A stretch of 64,000 nt of DNA from UBA5859 sp041940025. Its GTDB lineage: Bacteria; Pseudomonadota; Gammaproteobacteria; UBA5859. This document shows, in pieces, positions 16,021 to 25,600 of the stretch. Position 1 is the stretch's first letter, and every line of letters begins with the position of its first letter. The notes beneath the pieces were generated by a model, which was not told the DNA's origin, made no database searches, and saw only the letters and a list, made by a program, of their open reading frames with translations. The position numbers were made by a program, and so were the translations under genes. Location: positions 1 to 64,000 of the forward strand of contig JBGTSY010000005.1 in the NCBI GenBank assembly GCA_041940025.1, in the 5' to 3' direction.

Positions 16021-16581
16021 TTAATTTGAGTTATCAGGGAGATGTTTCTGCCAATACACCTCCTCATTACCATTGAGTCGATTCAACGTGCGAGCACAGA
16101 CAAACAGATAATCTGACAACCGGTTGAGATAAATCAGTGGGTACTTTAAATCGGTATCCTCTATAAACAGAGGATAGAGGCGACGTTCAGAACGTCGGCA
16201 CATTGCGCGAGCCAGGTGGCATAGCGCGCCAGCTTGGTTGCCGCCGGGAAGGATAAATTCTTTTAGTGCCGGTAATTCATCGTTGAGACGATCTAAGTTT
16301 TGTTCCAATCTTTCCACTTCTTCAGCTTGCACTGTTTGATAATCCGGTTGACTGATTTGACCACCAATATTAAAAAGCTGATGTTGGATTTCACGCAATT
16401 CGAGGGCAATGGTAGCAGGCAGATCGGTCGATAACATAACACCGATCTGACTGTTCAGCTCATCGATACATCCACCGGCTTCAATCCGCTGATGGTTCTT
16501 CGCAACACGTTCACCGGTTGCCAAACCAGTCATGCCTTGGTCGCCAGTGCGAGTATATATTTTAGTTAAGCGGTTTCCCAT
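16021..16581 (-). CDS. PduO-type cob(I)alamin adenosyltransferase
   Basis: Transfers the adenosyl group of ATP to cob(I)alamin, making adenosylcobalamin. The 186-residue product has the PduO/MMAB family pattern: TRTGDQGMTGL near the N terminus for ATP binding, CIDELNSQIGV, FILPGGNQAGALCHLARAMC with RRSER, and YLNRLSDYLFVCAR. The usual threonine in TGDxGTTGL is replaced by methionine here, and the VDELNS valine is isoleucine. It lies just downstream of BtuCD-like transport genes on the same strand, which supports a cobalamin uptake and activation role. Confidence 0.9.
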   Translation of the reverse strand: MGNRLTKIYTRTGDQGMTGLATGERVAKNHQRIEAGGCIDELNSQIGVMLSTDLPATIALELREIQHQLFNIGGQISQPDYQTVQAEEVERLEQNLDRLNDELPALKEFILPGGNQAGALCHLARAMCRRSERRLYPLFIEDTDLKYPLIYLNRLSDYLFVCARTLNRLNGNEEVYWQKHLPDNSN

Positions 16582-16710
16582 GACGCTTAGTGTACCCGAC
16601 TATTCGAGGTCAGCACCAGATGTGAATTTGACTCTGTTTTTGGTGGACTGGTTTAACAGTCCGCTCACATGAAAATTTTCTTTGACGTATGGTGATTTAT
16701 GAACTCGCCT

Positions 16711-17469
16711 TCAGGTGGGTAGCCAATAGATTCTATTGTCGGTCGATACGGGGGAAAAAGGGATCTGATAAAGCTCTTCTAGAGTATGCGCATTCATTTC
16801 TTCGCTAGTAGTCGCCAAGATCCGACCATCATCAAATAGTAAAAGTAATTTGTCACAATGTCCTATGGCAAGGTTGGGATCGTGCAAGACTTGTATCACA
16901 ATCTTCTTTTCTTGTTTTGCTATTCGATTTAGTTTTTTTAATAGCTTGATTTGAATTTTAAAATCTAAATAGGTTGTTGGTTCATCCAATAAATATATTT
17001 CAGGTGTTTGAGCCAACAAGCATGCGATTCGCACTCGTTGTTGTTCTCCCCCAGATAGCTCCGTTATTGTTCTATTCACAAGCTCTGTTAAATCTAGATC
17101 CAGCAATGCCTGATTAACAATACCTTTATCCGTTTGGTTAGTGCCAATCCAGGGTGGTTGATAAGGAAACCGTGCTTGTGACACAAGCTCTTTTACAGTA
17201 AAGGGGAACTGATAACTGTTTTCTTGCAGCAAGATCGCAATCTTTTGCGCTCTTATTTTTGCCTTTAAAGTTTCGATTGGTGTGTCGTCAATCAATACCT
17301 TTCCTGATTCTGGATGTCTCAGGCCTGCCAATGTATGCAATAGTGTGGTTTTGCCGACACCGTTTTTTCCAAGAATTGCCCACATCTCTCCAGGTTGTAC
17401 TTGAAGATTCAAGTCTCTGCACAGATATTGCTTCTTCATCATCAGAGTCAGGTGTTGGGTGGATATCAT
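16711..17469 (-). CDS. ABC transporter ATPase, BtuD/FecE-like
   Basis: ATP-binding subunit of a vitamin B12 or iron-chelate importer. The 252-residue product has Walker A ILGKNGVGKTTLL, a Q loop around ILLQENSYQFP, signature ELSGGEQQRVRIA, Walker B YLLDEPTTYLD and the H-loop in VLHDPNLA. It overlaps the permease gene by four bases. The neighbouring cob(I)alamin adenosyltransferase argues for cobalamin as substrate, although heme or siderophore cannot be excluded from the sequence. Confidence 0.88.
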   Translation of the reverse strand: MISTQHLTLMMKKQYLCRDLNLQVQPGEMWAILGKNGVGKTTLLHTLAGLRHPESGKVLIDDTPIETLKAKIRAQKIAILLQENSYQFPFTVKELVSQARFPYQPPWIGTNQTDKGIVNQALLDLDLTELVNRTITELSGGEQQRVRIACLLAQTPEIYLLDEPTTYLDFKIQIKLLKKLNRIAKQEKKIVIQVLHDPNLAIGHCDKLLLLFDDGRILATTSEEMNAHTLEELYQIPFSPVSTDNRIYWLPT

Positions 17470-18515
17470 CTTTGACTTCGGATCAATAAAAAAAGAAAAA
17501 TGGGGATCCCCAGTAACGCAGTCACCACTCCAGAAGGCAATTGTTGTGGACTCAATAGAGAACGCGCCAAGCTATCGGCTAAGCCTAGATAGAGCGCACC
17601 AAACCACATGGCAGTGGGCACCAAGAATCGATGATTTCCTCCCACGATCAGCCGTGTCATGTGCGGCACTACTAGTCCGATAAAGCCGATGGGCCCAGCG
17701 ATAATCACTGCGACGGCTGTTAAAATAGAGGTAAAAAAATAAAGCTGAACACGAATGCCAGTGACCGACACGCCAAGTGCGCTGGCCGTTAATTCTCCGT
17801 TAACCAATAGATTTAGTATTTTTAAGTACGGAAGGCAGACAATCAATGCAGCAATAGCGATTAGCAGCACGTAACCACTATTATTGCTGTAACTTAGATC
17901 GCCCATTAGCCAATACAACATGCCCTTTGTTTGCGTGGCAGGAGCCAGGACTAAAATAAAGCTGGTTAGCGCACTCCATCCCGCAGCCAACACGATACCC
18001 GTTAGCAACAATCTTTCTGTAGAGTAGTGCGTACTTGTGCTCGCTAGTAGAAAAAGAATCGAGATAGAAATGATAGCACCCACAGCGGTGCTCAGATGAA
18101 ACCACAAGCCGGAAAATCCTAACAAAAATGCGAGTAGACTACCTAACGTCGCCCCTCCTGAGACTCCTAACACATAGGGGTCGGCCAGTGGATTGCGTAA
18201 CAGTACTTGCATTAATGTGCCCGACAATGCCAGAAGTGCGCCGACGCCCAATGCATTCAGCAGTCTAGGTAGTCGAAGTTTTAGAATAATTTGCTGCTGC
18301 AAACTATCGCCATCGCCAAGTAGCAATCTAGACCAGTTTGCTATGGATACCCATTCATCTCCAAGGCTTAAACAAAGCAGCAAAATAACGGGTGTGCCGA
18401 TAAGCAGAATCAGTATGAATGAGAGCAGGCGAATCGGGTAGGCGTTCAATGTGTGTCGCCAATCTAATTTATCTAAGGCTAATAATGGGCCAATCTCGTG
18501 TTTCTGCCACATCAC
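17466..18515 (-). CDS. FecCD/BtuC-family ABC permease
   Basis: Inner-membrane permease of a BtuCD-type importer, with about ten hydrophobic segments over 349 residues. Family blocks KLRLPRLLNALGVGALLALSG, RNPLADPYVLGVSGGATLGS and GPIGFIGLVVPHMTRLIVG are clear. The start is uncertain: the ATG at 18515 overlaps the HAD hydrolase gene by 47 bases, while a TTG at 18449 would give about the usual family length, but neither has a good ribosome site. No binding-protein gene (BtuF) is adjacent. Confidence 0.88.
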   Translation of the reverse strand: MMWQKHEIGPLLALDKLDWRHTLNAYPIRLLSFILILLIGTPVILLLCLSLGDEWVSIANWSRLLLGDGDSLQQQIILKLRLPRLLNALGVGALLALSGTLMQVLLRNPLADPYVLGVSGGATLGSLLAFLLGFSGLWFHLSTAVGAIISISILFLLASTSTHYSTERLLLTGIVLAAGWSALTSFILVLAPATQTKGMLYWLMGDLSYSNNSGYVLLIAIAALIVCLPYLKILNLLVNGELTASALGVSVTGIRVQLYFFTSILTAVAVIIAGPIGFIGLVVPHMTRLIVGGNHRFLVPTAMWFGALYLGLADSLARSLLSPQQLPSGVVTALLGIPIFLFLLIRSQR

Positions 18516-19122
18516 GTAAACGATCGTCGGGGTCCACGGCTACTGGATTAGTCGCCCATTCCAATAAGGGTAGATCATTATGTGAATCGGAATAGAACCA
18601 GCTTTCGCCGGGTTCAATATCATTTTTTTCCAACCATGCTTTCAAGCGGGTCACTTTCCCTGCTTGGAAGCTGGGGATACCACTGACTTTTCCGCTATAC
18701 CGGCCCTCAGTGAATTCAGCCTCCGTGGCGATTAGATTATCTATATCAAATAGTTTTGCGATTGGCCCAGTGACAAAATTATTCGTGGCGGTAACGATGA
18801 TTAATGTCCGCCCCTGCTGCCGGTGGTGGTCGATGAGATCGTGTGCTTTCGATAATAGGCGCGGTTTTATTTTTTTATTGAGATAGTCTTCGCGCCAATT
18901 ATCTAATTGCTCCATAGGGTAATCAGCTAGAATTGCCAACTGAAATTCTAGAAACGCCATAATATCTAACGATCCTTCTTCATATTGTTGATAGTATTCT
19001 TGGTGCCGTCGGCGGTGGCTATCGTCTAATATGGCTTCATCAACTAAATATTCCCCCCACAGCACATCGCTGTCTCCTCGTAATAGGGTATCGTCTAGGT
19101 CAAAAATGGCCAATTCTTGCAT
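18469..19122 (-). CDS. HAD-family phosphatase (subfamily IB, SerB-like)
   Basis: Probable phosphomonoesterase of 217 residues. Motif I FDLDDTL supplies the nucleophile Asp and the acid Asp. The cap region follows, then motif II in TLIIVTATNNF, a lysine in FQAGKVTRL and motif IV in YSDSHNDLPLL. The layout matches HAD-IB hydrolases related to SerB. The substrate cannot be deduced. It is divergent from argG and overlaps the start of the BtuC-like gene. Confidence 0.85.
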   Translation of the reverse strand: MQELAIFDLDDTLLRGDSDVLWGEYLVDEAILDDSHRRRHQEYYQQYEEGSLDIMAFLEFQLAILADYPMEQLDNWREDYLNKKIKPRLLSKAHDLIDHHRQQGRTLIIVTATNNFVTGPIAKLFDIDNLIATEAEFTEGRYSGKVSGIPSFQAGKVTRLKAWLEKNDIEPGESWFYSDSHNDLPLLEWATNPVAVDPDDRLRDVAETRDWPIISLR

Positions 19123-19218
19123 ATGAGTTTCCCACGCTGGCTATACCCGGCGCTCCGAATTTATTGTTTAGGGGATGTGTATTCTAATCAAGGTTCGGCG
19201 TAAATGCTGCCCTCGGGG

Positions 19219-19224
19219 TATAAT
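19219..19224 (+). promoter_or_regulatory. Perfect -10 box upstream of argG
   Basis: TATAAT stands 38 bases before the argG ATG, in the region divergent from the HAD gene. No good -35 box is found at 16-18 bases; TTCGGC at 19 bases spacing is weak. It is the best promoter candidate for argG, and a regulator could compensate for the poor -35. Confidence 0.45.
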
Positions 19225-19261
19225 TTGTTTCCTTGTATGGCGAAGCAGGTTGGAGTAAAGC

Positions 19262-20464
19262 ATGTCGAAAATTAACAAAGTTGTACTGGCCTATTCCGGT
19301 GGCTTAGACACTTCCATCATTTTGCGCTGGTTGGCCGAGGAGTACCAGTGCGAGGTGGTGACATTTACCGCAGATATCGGCCAGGGGGAAGAGGTAGAGC
19401 CTGCTCGCGCAAAGGCGAAAGCGCTGGGAGTGAAAGAGATTTTTATCGAGGAATTAACCGAGGAGTTCGTGTCACACTACGTTTTCCCGATGTTCCGCGC
19501 CAACACCCTATACGAAGGCGAATACCTATTGGGGACCTCTATCGCGCGACCCCTGATCGCCAAACGGTTGGTGGAAATCGCCGAGGAAACTGGTGCGGAC
19601 GCCATTGCCCATGGTGCAACGGGTAAGGGAAATGACCAAGTGAGATTTGAATTAGGTGCATATGCTTTAAATCCGAATATCAAAGTGATTGCACCTTGGC
19701 GGGAGTGGAACCTCAATTCCCGTGAGAAGCTTTTAGAATATGCAGACAATCATAATATCCCGGTGGAAAGGGCGGGCAAGAAATCTCCTTACTCTATGGA
19801 TGCCAATTTACTGCATATTTCCTATGAAGGGGGTATTTTGGAGGATCCATGGTCTGAGCCAGAAGAGTCCATGTGGCGATGGAGTGTGTCGCCGGAGCAG
19901 GCACCCGACTCTGTGGCGTATTTAGAAATTGAGTTCCGACAGGGGGATCCTGTGGCACTGAACGGAAAAACGTATTCTCCTGGAGCTTTGTTGGCTGAGC
20001 TGAATCGCGTCGGTGGTGCCCATGGTGTTGGTCGGGCCGATATTGTGGAGAACCGGTATGTGGGTATGAAATCTCGAGGATGCTATGAAACCCCAGGGGG
20101 AACAATCTTATTGAAAGCGCATCGGGCGATGGAGTCTTTGACTTTAGATCGGGAAGTGGCTCATTTAAAAGACGAATTGATGCCTCGCTATGCGAGTCTC
20201 ATCTACAACGGCTATTGGTGGTCACCGGAGCGTGAAATGTTACAGCGAATGATCGATGCCAGTCAGCAACATGTGAATGGAGTCGTGCGTCTAAAACTAT
20301 ATAAGGGTCTGGTGTCTATCGTGGGCCGTACTTCAGAAAAAGACAGTCTGTTCAGCGAACAGGTGGCGACATTTGAAGATGATGCTGGGGCTTACAATCA
20401 GCAAGATGCGGACGGATTTATTCAACTAAACGCCCTTCGTCTGAAAATCGGTGCGCGCCGCTAA
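19262..20464 (+). CDS. argG: Argininosuccinate synthase
   Basis: Joins citrulline and aspartate with ATP in arginine biosynthesis. The 400-residue product begins MSKINKVVLAYSGGLDTS, containing the N-type ATP pyrophosphatase SGGLDTS loop. Conserved blocks AHGATGKGNDQVRFE and YSMDANLLHISYEGG (substrate binding) are present. GGAG precedes the ATG by about seven bases. It appears to be a single-gene unit between the HAD gene and the GGDEF-EAL gene. Confidence 0.98.
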   Translation: MSKINKVVLAYSGGLDTSIILRWLAEEYQCEVVTFTADIGQGEEVEPARAKAKALGVKEIFIEELTEEFVSHYVFPMFRANTLYEGEYLLGTSIARPLIAKRLVEIAEETGADAIAHGATGKGNDQVRFELGAYALNPNIKVIAPWREWNLNSREKLLEYADNHNIPVERAGKKSPYSMDANLLHISYEGGILEDPWSEPEESMWRWSVSPEQAPDSVAYLEIEFRQGDPVALNGKTYSPGALLAELNRVGGAHGVGRADIVENRYVGMKSRGCYETPGGTILLKAHRAMESLTLDREVAHLKDELMPRYASLIYNGYWWSPEREMLQRMIDASQQHVNGVVRLKLYKGLVSIVGRTSEKDSLFSEQVATFEDDAGAYNQQDADGFIQLNALRLKIGARR

Positions 20465-20544
20465 TTATTAATACTTCTTGGACGACACAGCATATAGGGG
20501 AATTTATAGAAATTTCTTTTATAGACAATAACTAAGGATGATCC

Positions 20545-23500
20545 ATGCGAATGTCTGTAAGGACGCATTTGATCCTATCAAATATTGGCTGTGCAATTGT
20601 GGCGCTGATTTTAGTTTATGGTTTATTGTCTAGAACGGTTCAAGAGCAGGTGTCGCAGCACCAGCTAAAAAGTATCGCGCAAGCGTCAGAAGATGTGGTG
20701 ACCCTGATGCTGGCAGCCAGAAAGGATTTTGATACTGCTCTCGATTTCTGGCTACGAGACTACCACCAAGAGAAATCGCCCTTACCCAGGCTCCGTAGCA
20801 GTACGCTCGATGCAGCCCATGGCATACCATTGTATGCAAATCATGCTTTGTTGCTGATGAACGATCAGGGCGAACTTCTGAATCAACGTTGGCAGCTCAA
20901 CGAGGCACAACGAAACTGGATCTCAACTTCTACTGATGAATTATTGAACCACCTAAAACCGAATGAAGTAAGAGGGGTGCGTTCAGGGGTGCTGTTTGTG
21001 GCGAACATGCCAATGTTAGTGGCGTTGAGGCCGGTAATATTAGCGGGTAAAGAGTCGCGCCATACTTTGATTGCGATCACGCCTTTAACGCCTGAGTTAC
21101 TGCAGTGGAGTCATTCCATAGGCGTTCGAGCGTTCGAATCCATTCGCCTGTTTGCGGTACCCAATGCGGGTTTAATCAATCTATGGGGCACTAAACCGGA
21201 TATGCAGTCCTTACAAGTAGCCACAGATGCGCCCACTCAAGTTTACTTTAAATCGCAGACGGGGGAAGCTCAGTTTAGTGCGGCGCTAACAGTGAGTGAT
21301 GCCTGGAAGAACGGCCAGCATGATTTGCGCAATACACTGATTCGCAACTTGGCCATCTTAACCTTGCTTATCTGTTCTTGCATGGCTGTGTTGGCGATGA
21401 TTTTGTTCATTCGTCCAATCAATCGTTTGAGTGATTCCATAAAGGCAATTACAGATACCCATGACTTCAGCTTGCGTGTACCAGAGATTGGTATGTTTGA
21501 AATGCGTTCATGGGCGAGCGCCTTCAATCGATTGCTGAATGAAATTGAAACCACAAACAGTGCGTTAATGGATAGTGAAGCACGCCATCGAGCGCTGTTT
21601 GAGCAATCCCCAGTAGGTGCGTTAGTCTTTGGCAAAAACTATAAGGTTCAGTCTTGTAACCAAAGTTTCTCAGATATGATCGCTTTACCAATCAAAACGG
21701 TTATCGGTGTTGATATTGGCAAGATAGTTAAGGGGGACGTGCTCAAAGTATTGGATAAAGTCCTGTCTGGGCGCAAACACGTTTATCAGGGTGTGTTGCA
21801 AAGCAATATCGTTTCTGCTCGCTTGTGGGTATCTTTAAGAATGTCTCCTATTAGAGATAGGCACGGTGAGGTCGTTGCTGGTATTTGTTTGTTTGAAAAT
21901 CTGAGTGCACAAAAACAAGCTGAAAGTGCATTTAAAAAAGAGAGAGAAAGAGCATTAGCAACATTAAACAGTATCGCTGACGCGGTAGTCACGACTGATA
22001 TCTCTGGGCAAATCGAGTATATGAATCCGGTGGCTGAAAAATTGTGTGGGTGGGCGTCACATCAGGCAATTGGTCAATCATTTAAGGAGATATTCAAACT
22101 GATCGATGGAGAATCTCGTGAGCCCATTGAACTGAGTTTGGAGTTAGAAAATAGGTATGATCAAGATGAACATGACATACTAATCTCCCAATCTGGCAGT
22201 GAATATGCCGTGCGTTGCGAGGTGACGCCATTGTTGGATACCTCAGGACAAGAGGGGGGTTCTGTGATTGTGATGCAGAATCTAACCGAGTTACGAGGTG
22301 TGCAAAAGGTTGTGGCTTACCAGGCGGTTCATGATGATCTGACCGGATTGAAAAACAGAAAATATTTTGAAGAAAATGTTCAGTCCGCAATCGATGACGC
22401 TGTACTTCATGGTCATACCCACGCTGTATGTTATCTGGATCTGGATCAGTTTAAAGTCATTAATGATACCTGCGGCCATGCCGCTGGGGATGAATTAATT
22501 CGTCAAATATCTCGTCATTTACAGCAATTGGTTAAGAATCCGAATCTTCTATGTCGATTCGGAGGTGATGAGTTTGGCGTGTTGTTGTGGAACGTCACCA
22601 GCGAACAGGTCGATCAGATTTCGGAACAAATTAGGCAAGCCATTGTTAATCTGAATTTTGAGTGGATGGGGCAGAAATTTGAAGTGGGTGTCAGTATCGG
22701 CGTGGTCATGATTGATGAGTCGACTAATAGCTTGGCTGAAATTTTCAGTACCGCAGACACGGCATGTTTCGTGGCAAAAGAATCGGGGCGCAATAGAATT
22801 CAAAAATGTCGTCCAGGAGATCCGGTATTGGCGGTACATTATGGAGAAATAGAATGGGTGAACCGTATTCAACGAGCCATTAAAGAAGAAAAGTTCTGTC
22901 TATATAGCCAAAAAATTGAATCTCTAGGAAACGATAGTCTGCCTCATTTCGAGGTATTAGTTAGAATGATTGATGATCGTGGTGGTGTGATTGCACCGAC
23001 TTCTTATGTTCGAGCTGCGGAGAGATATCGACTGATGCCTGCAATTGATCGTTGGGTAATACGTCAAGCATTCTTAATACTCGGTAGCGTACCTAAGATT
23101 TCTAATCAACCAGAATATTTAGCAAACATAAACATTTCAGGCCAGTCCCTTTCAGAAGAATCTTTCCTAGATTTTGTTTTAGAACAGCTTGAGGAATTTA
23201 AAATAGATCCACAATCAATTTGCTTTGAAATCACAGAGACAGCAGTAATTGAGAATATCAATCCAGCTATACAGTTTATGACGACCTTAAAGAAAAGAGG
23301 GATCCTATTCGCTCTGGATGATTTTGGCAGCGGTCTCAGCTCTTTTGCTTACTTAAAGCAATTGGATGTGGATTTTCTTAAAATAGATGGTTCGTTGGTG
23401 AGAGACATTGCGCACAATGAGCTTGATTACGCTATGGTACGTGCCATTCAAGAATTGGGGAATCAGATCCACGTTAAGACCATAGCAGAATATGTAGAAA

Positions 23501-23628
23501 ATGAAGTGATTCTAGAAAAACTAGATGCACTTGGCGTGGACTATGTACAGGGGTATGCCATTCATAGACCGTCCCCCCTAGGGATTAATGTAATCAAGCG
23601 ACTACAAAAAGTAGCAGTTATTCAGTAG
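20545..23628 (+). CDS. Membrane PAS-GGDEF-EAL cyclic-di-GMP protein
   Basis: Predicted c-di-GMP signalling protein of 1027 residues. A transmembrane helix (about 8-28), a periplasmic sensor part (30-265), a second helix (266-290) and a HAMP-like linker (290-335) come first. Two PAS-like domains (about 350-455 and 470-585) follow, then GGDEF with intact RFGGDEF (671-677) and EAL with EVL in place of EAL (803-805). The EAL domain keeps NISGQSL, FEITETA, DDFGSG and KIDGSLV, so phosphodiesterase activity is likely. No RxxD inhibitory site is seen before GGDEF. AAGGATG precedes the ATG. Its end overlaps the convergent nth gene by 11 bases. Confidence 0.93.
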   Translation: MRMSVRTHLILSNIGCAIVALILVYGLLSRTVQEQVSQHQLKSIAQASEDVVTLMLAARKDFDTALDFWLRDYHQEKSPLPRLRSSTLDAAHGIPLYANHALLLMNDQGELLNQRWQLNEAQRNWISTSTDELLNHLKPNEVRGVRSGVLFVANMPMLVALRPVILAGKESRHTLIAITPLTPELLQWSHSIGVRAFESIRLFAVPNAGLINLWGTKPDMQSLQVATDAPTQVYFKSQTGEAQFSAALTVSDAWKNGQHDLRNTLIRNLAILTLLICSCMAVLAMILFIRPINRLSDSIKAITDTHDFSLRVPEIGMFEMRSWASAFNRLLNEIETTNSALMDSEARHRALFEQSPVGALVFGKNYKVQSCNQSFSDMIALPIKTVIGVDIGKIVKGDVLKVLDKVLSGRKHVYQGVLQSNIVSARLWVSLRMSPIRDRHGEVVAGICLFENLSAQKQAESAFKKERERALATLNSIADAVVTTDISGQIEYMNPVAEKLCGWASHQAIGQSFKEIFKLIDGESREPIELSLELENRYDQDEHDILISQSGSEYAVRCEVTPLLDTSGQEGGSVIVMQNLTELRGVQKVVAYQAVHDDLTGLKNRKYFEENVQSAIDDAVLHGHTHAVCYLDLDQFKVINDTCGHAAGDELIRQISRHLQQLVKNPNLLCRFGGDEFGVLLWNVTSEQVDQISEQIRQAIVNLNFEWMGQKFEVGVSIGVVMIDESTNSLAEIFSTADTACFVAKESGRNRIQKCRPGDPVLAVHYGEIEWVNRIQRAIKEEKFCLYSQKIESLGNDSLPHFEVLVRMIDDRGGVIAPTSYVRAAERYRLMPAIDRWVIRQAFLILGSVPKISNQPEYLANINISGQSLSEESFLDFVLEQLEEFKIDPQSICFEITETAVIENINPAIQFMTTLKKRGILFALDDFGSGLSSFAYLKQLDVDFLKIDGSLVRDIAHNELDYAMVRAIQELGNQIHVKTIAEYVENEVILEKLDALGVDYVQGYAIHRPSPLGINVIKRLQKVAVIQ

Positions 23629-24259
23629 GTAATTCCTTAGATTTAAACTCACACAGATCAACGATCAGACATTGAGTACAGTGCGGTTTTCTTGCTTGAC
23701 AAATATACCTTCCGTGCAAGATCAACCAATGATGTGCATCTAGTTGATATTCCTTAGGTACAAGTTTTAATAATTTTTTTTCTACCGCAAGCGGTGTACT
23801 TCCATTTGCAACACCAGTGCGATTGCTGACGCGAAAGATGTGTGTATCGACAGCGATAGTCGGTTCACCAAAGGCGGTGTTCAAAACCACATTTGCAGTC
23901 TTTCGGCCCACACCAGGCAATGCCTGCAAGCTTGCACGATCTCGTGGGACTTCTCCGTCGTGTTCATTGAGCAAAATATCGCAGGTGGCCAACACGTTTT
24001 TTGCTTTGGTATTAAACAAGCCAATATTTTTAATAAAGGACTTCAGTTTGTTTTCACCCAATTGCAGTATTTTTTCTGGCGTATTGGCTACCTGAAAAAG
24101 TTTTGCAGTGGCCTTGTTAACGCTGATGTCTGTCGCTTGCGCCGATAACATGACTGCAATCAATAGTTCAAAGTTAGAGTGGTAAACCAATTCTGTGGTC
24201 GGTTTCGGATCCGCTTGTTGAAAGCGTCGAAAGATTTCTGCGCGCGTCACGGCATTCAT
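23618..24259 (-). CDS. nth: Endonuclease III
   Basis: DNA glycosylase with AP lyase activity that removes oxidised pyrimidines. The 213-residue product has the helix-hairpin-helix LQALPGVGRKTANVVLN, where K is the catalytic lysine, and VDTHIFRVSNRTG with the catalytic aspartate. The iron-sulfur cluster cysteines appear at the C terminus in CQARKPHCTQCLIVDLC. It follows rnfE on the same strand by 22 bases, the usual rnf-nth arrangement in gammaproteobacteria. Confidence 0.97.
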   Translation of the reverse strand: MNAVTRAEIFRRFQQADPKPTTELVYHSNFELLIAVMLSAQATDISVNKATAKLFQVANTPEKILQLGENKLKSFIKNIGLFNTKAKNVLATCDILLNEHDGEVPRDRASLQALPGVGRKTANVVLNTAFGEPTIAVDTHIFRVSNRTGVANGSTPLAVEKKLLKLVPKEYQLDAHHWLILHGRYICQARKPHCTQCLIVDLCEFKSKELPTE

Positions 24260-24281
24260 GAGTTTAAAGTGTCAATATCGA

Positions 24282-24968
24282 TTATGCGGTGGTAACCACT
24301 TCTTGTGTGATCGAAAGTGATGCTCGGTTAGACAACCATTTGTCGATTATATTCTTAATCGCGATCAGCAAACCTAACCCTATGAATGCGCCTGGTGGTA
24401 ACAGAGCCAGTAGAAAACCACGATATTCGGGAAGCACCGTGACCGTTAACCAAGCTGCTTGGGGCCCGAACATAATCTCAGCGTTAGCCATCAGTGTGCC
24501 CTGGCCGAGAATTTCGCGCATTCCACCTAATGCCAGCAATACAAGAGTAAACCCTAGTCCCATCATTAAACCATCCAATGCAGAGATCCCTAAGCTATTT
24601 CTAGATGCGAAAGCTTCTGCACGACCAATGATGACGCAGTTGGTAACAATCAAGGGAATAAAAATTCCGAGTACAAGATAAAGTTCATGAAAATAGGCAT
24701 TCATTAAAATCTCGATAGCAGTTACCGTGGATGCAATGACAATCATAAATACCGGGAGTCTGATTTCCTCAGTAACTAATGAACGGATTGCTGAAACAAT
24801 CATGTTAGAAAGTACCAAAGTGGTCAAAGTTGCCAACCCTAGACCCATGGCATTGACCATTGTCGCGCTGACCGCTAGCAAAGGACATAAACCCAGTAAT
24901 TGTATTAGTCCAGGGTTATTTTGCCACAAACCGTCTATTATGATTTTTTTATGGTCGACTGAACTCAT
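24282..24968 (-). CDS. rnfE: Rnf electron transport complex subunit E
   Basis: Integral membrane subunit of the ion-pumping ferredoxin:NAD oxidoreductase (called Rsx in E. coli). Over 228 residues six hydrophobic segments are visible, with NNPGLIQLLGLCPLLAVS at the N terminus and NCVIIGRAEAFASRNSLG, the conserved cysteine-bearing part thought to hold an iron centre with RnfA. It overlaps rnfG by four bases. Confidence 0.96.
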   Translation of the reverse strand: MSSVDHKKIIIDGLWQNNPGLIQLLGLCPLLAVSATMVNAMGLGLATLTTLVLSNMIVSAIRSLVTEEIRLPVFMIVIASTVTAIEILMNAYFHELYLVLGIFIPLIVTNCVIIGRAEAFASRNSLGISALDGLMMGLGFTLVLLALGGMREILGQGTLMANAEIMFGPQAAWLTVTVLPEYRGFLLALLPPGAFIGLGLLIAIKNIIDKWLSNRASLSITQEVVTTA

Positions 24969-25600
24969 TCTATCCCTTCTCCTGTTGCGCTCTCTGTGTA
25001 GAGACTGTTCGCTTCCATCTGTACGTATTCTAATCCCTTATAAATCGCGCGAATCACTGCGCGAGAGGTGACGGTTGCGCCGGTAAGTGCATCGAACTGC
25101 CCACCATTTTTTTTTACCGCCCATGCTTTGTTCTCTAATTTAGATAGGGAAGTTGCGGCGAACTGATGGATCCAATCGCTCTTATTCGGTTCGATGCCAT
25201 CGCCTAACCCTGGGGTCTCTTTATGTTGCACCGGGCGAACAGCTTTGACAACACCATCAACGTCAACAGATAAAAGTAATTTAATCTCACCGTTATAGCC
25301 ATCTGCTGCGGTTAAAGAAATCACCAATGCTTTAGGGTGATTCTGATGTCTGACTCGAAATATAGCAGACGGATTTTTTGCATCAAGTAGCGGGTGAGAG
25401 CGATAAATGCGATCGTGGTAGATGTCGTTGTCGTATTGATCGCCAGCTATGACTGAATTGAGTTTTTTGATCAGTTGTTGACGCTCGTTGTCGGCGATTT
25501 TCTCTTTGCTCACTTGCTGAATGGAGGCGAGTATGCCAGTGCTGATAAGTGCAAATAGGCCTAACACCAATGCATTTTTTGGGATCACGGGAATATTCAT
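24965..25600 (-). CDS. rnfG: Rnf complex subunit G, flavin-binding
   Basis: Membrane-anchored periplasmic subunit carrying covalent FMN. The 211-residue product has one N-terminal helix (about 8-26) and an FMN-binding domain with GYNGEIKLLLSVDVDG and HKETPGLGDGIE. The attachment motif is ALTGATVTSRAV, where a threonine bonds FMN through phosphate. It overlaps rnfD and rnfE by four bases each. Confidence 0.96.
   Translation of the reverse strand: MNIPVIPKNALVLGLFALISTGILASIQQVSKEKIADNERQQLIKKLNSVIAGDQYDNDIYHDRIYRSHPLLDAKNPSAIFRVRHQNHPKALVISLTAADGYNGEIKLLLSVDVDGVVKAVRPVQHKETPGLGDGIEPNKSDWIHQFAATSLSKLENKAWAVKKNGGQFDALTGATVTSRAVIRAIYKGLEYVQMEANSLYTESATGEGIE

Noticed and set aside
16582..16710. 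Possible cobalamin riboswitch between the adenosyltransferase and ATPase genes
   Set aside because: Only a simple eight-base-pair hairpin (16643-16664) is seen; the gap is too short and the B12 box is absent.
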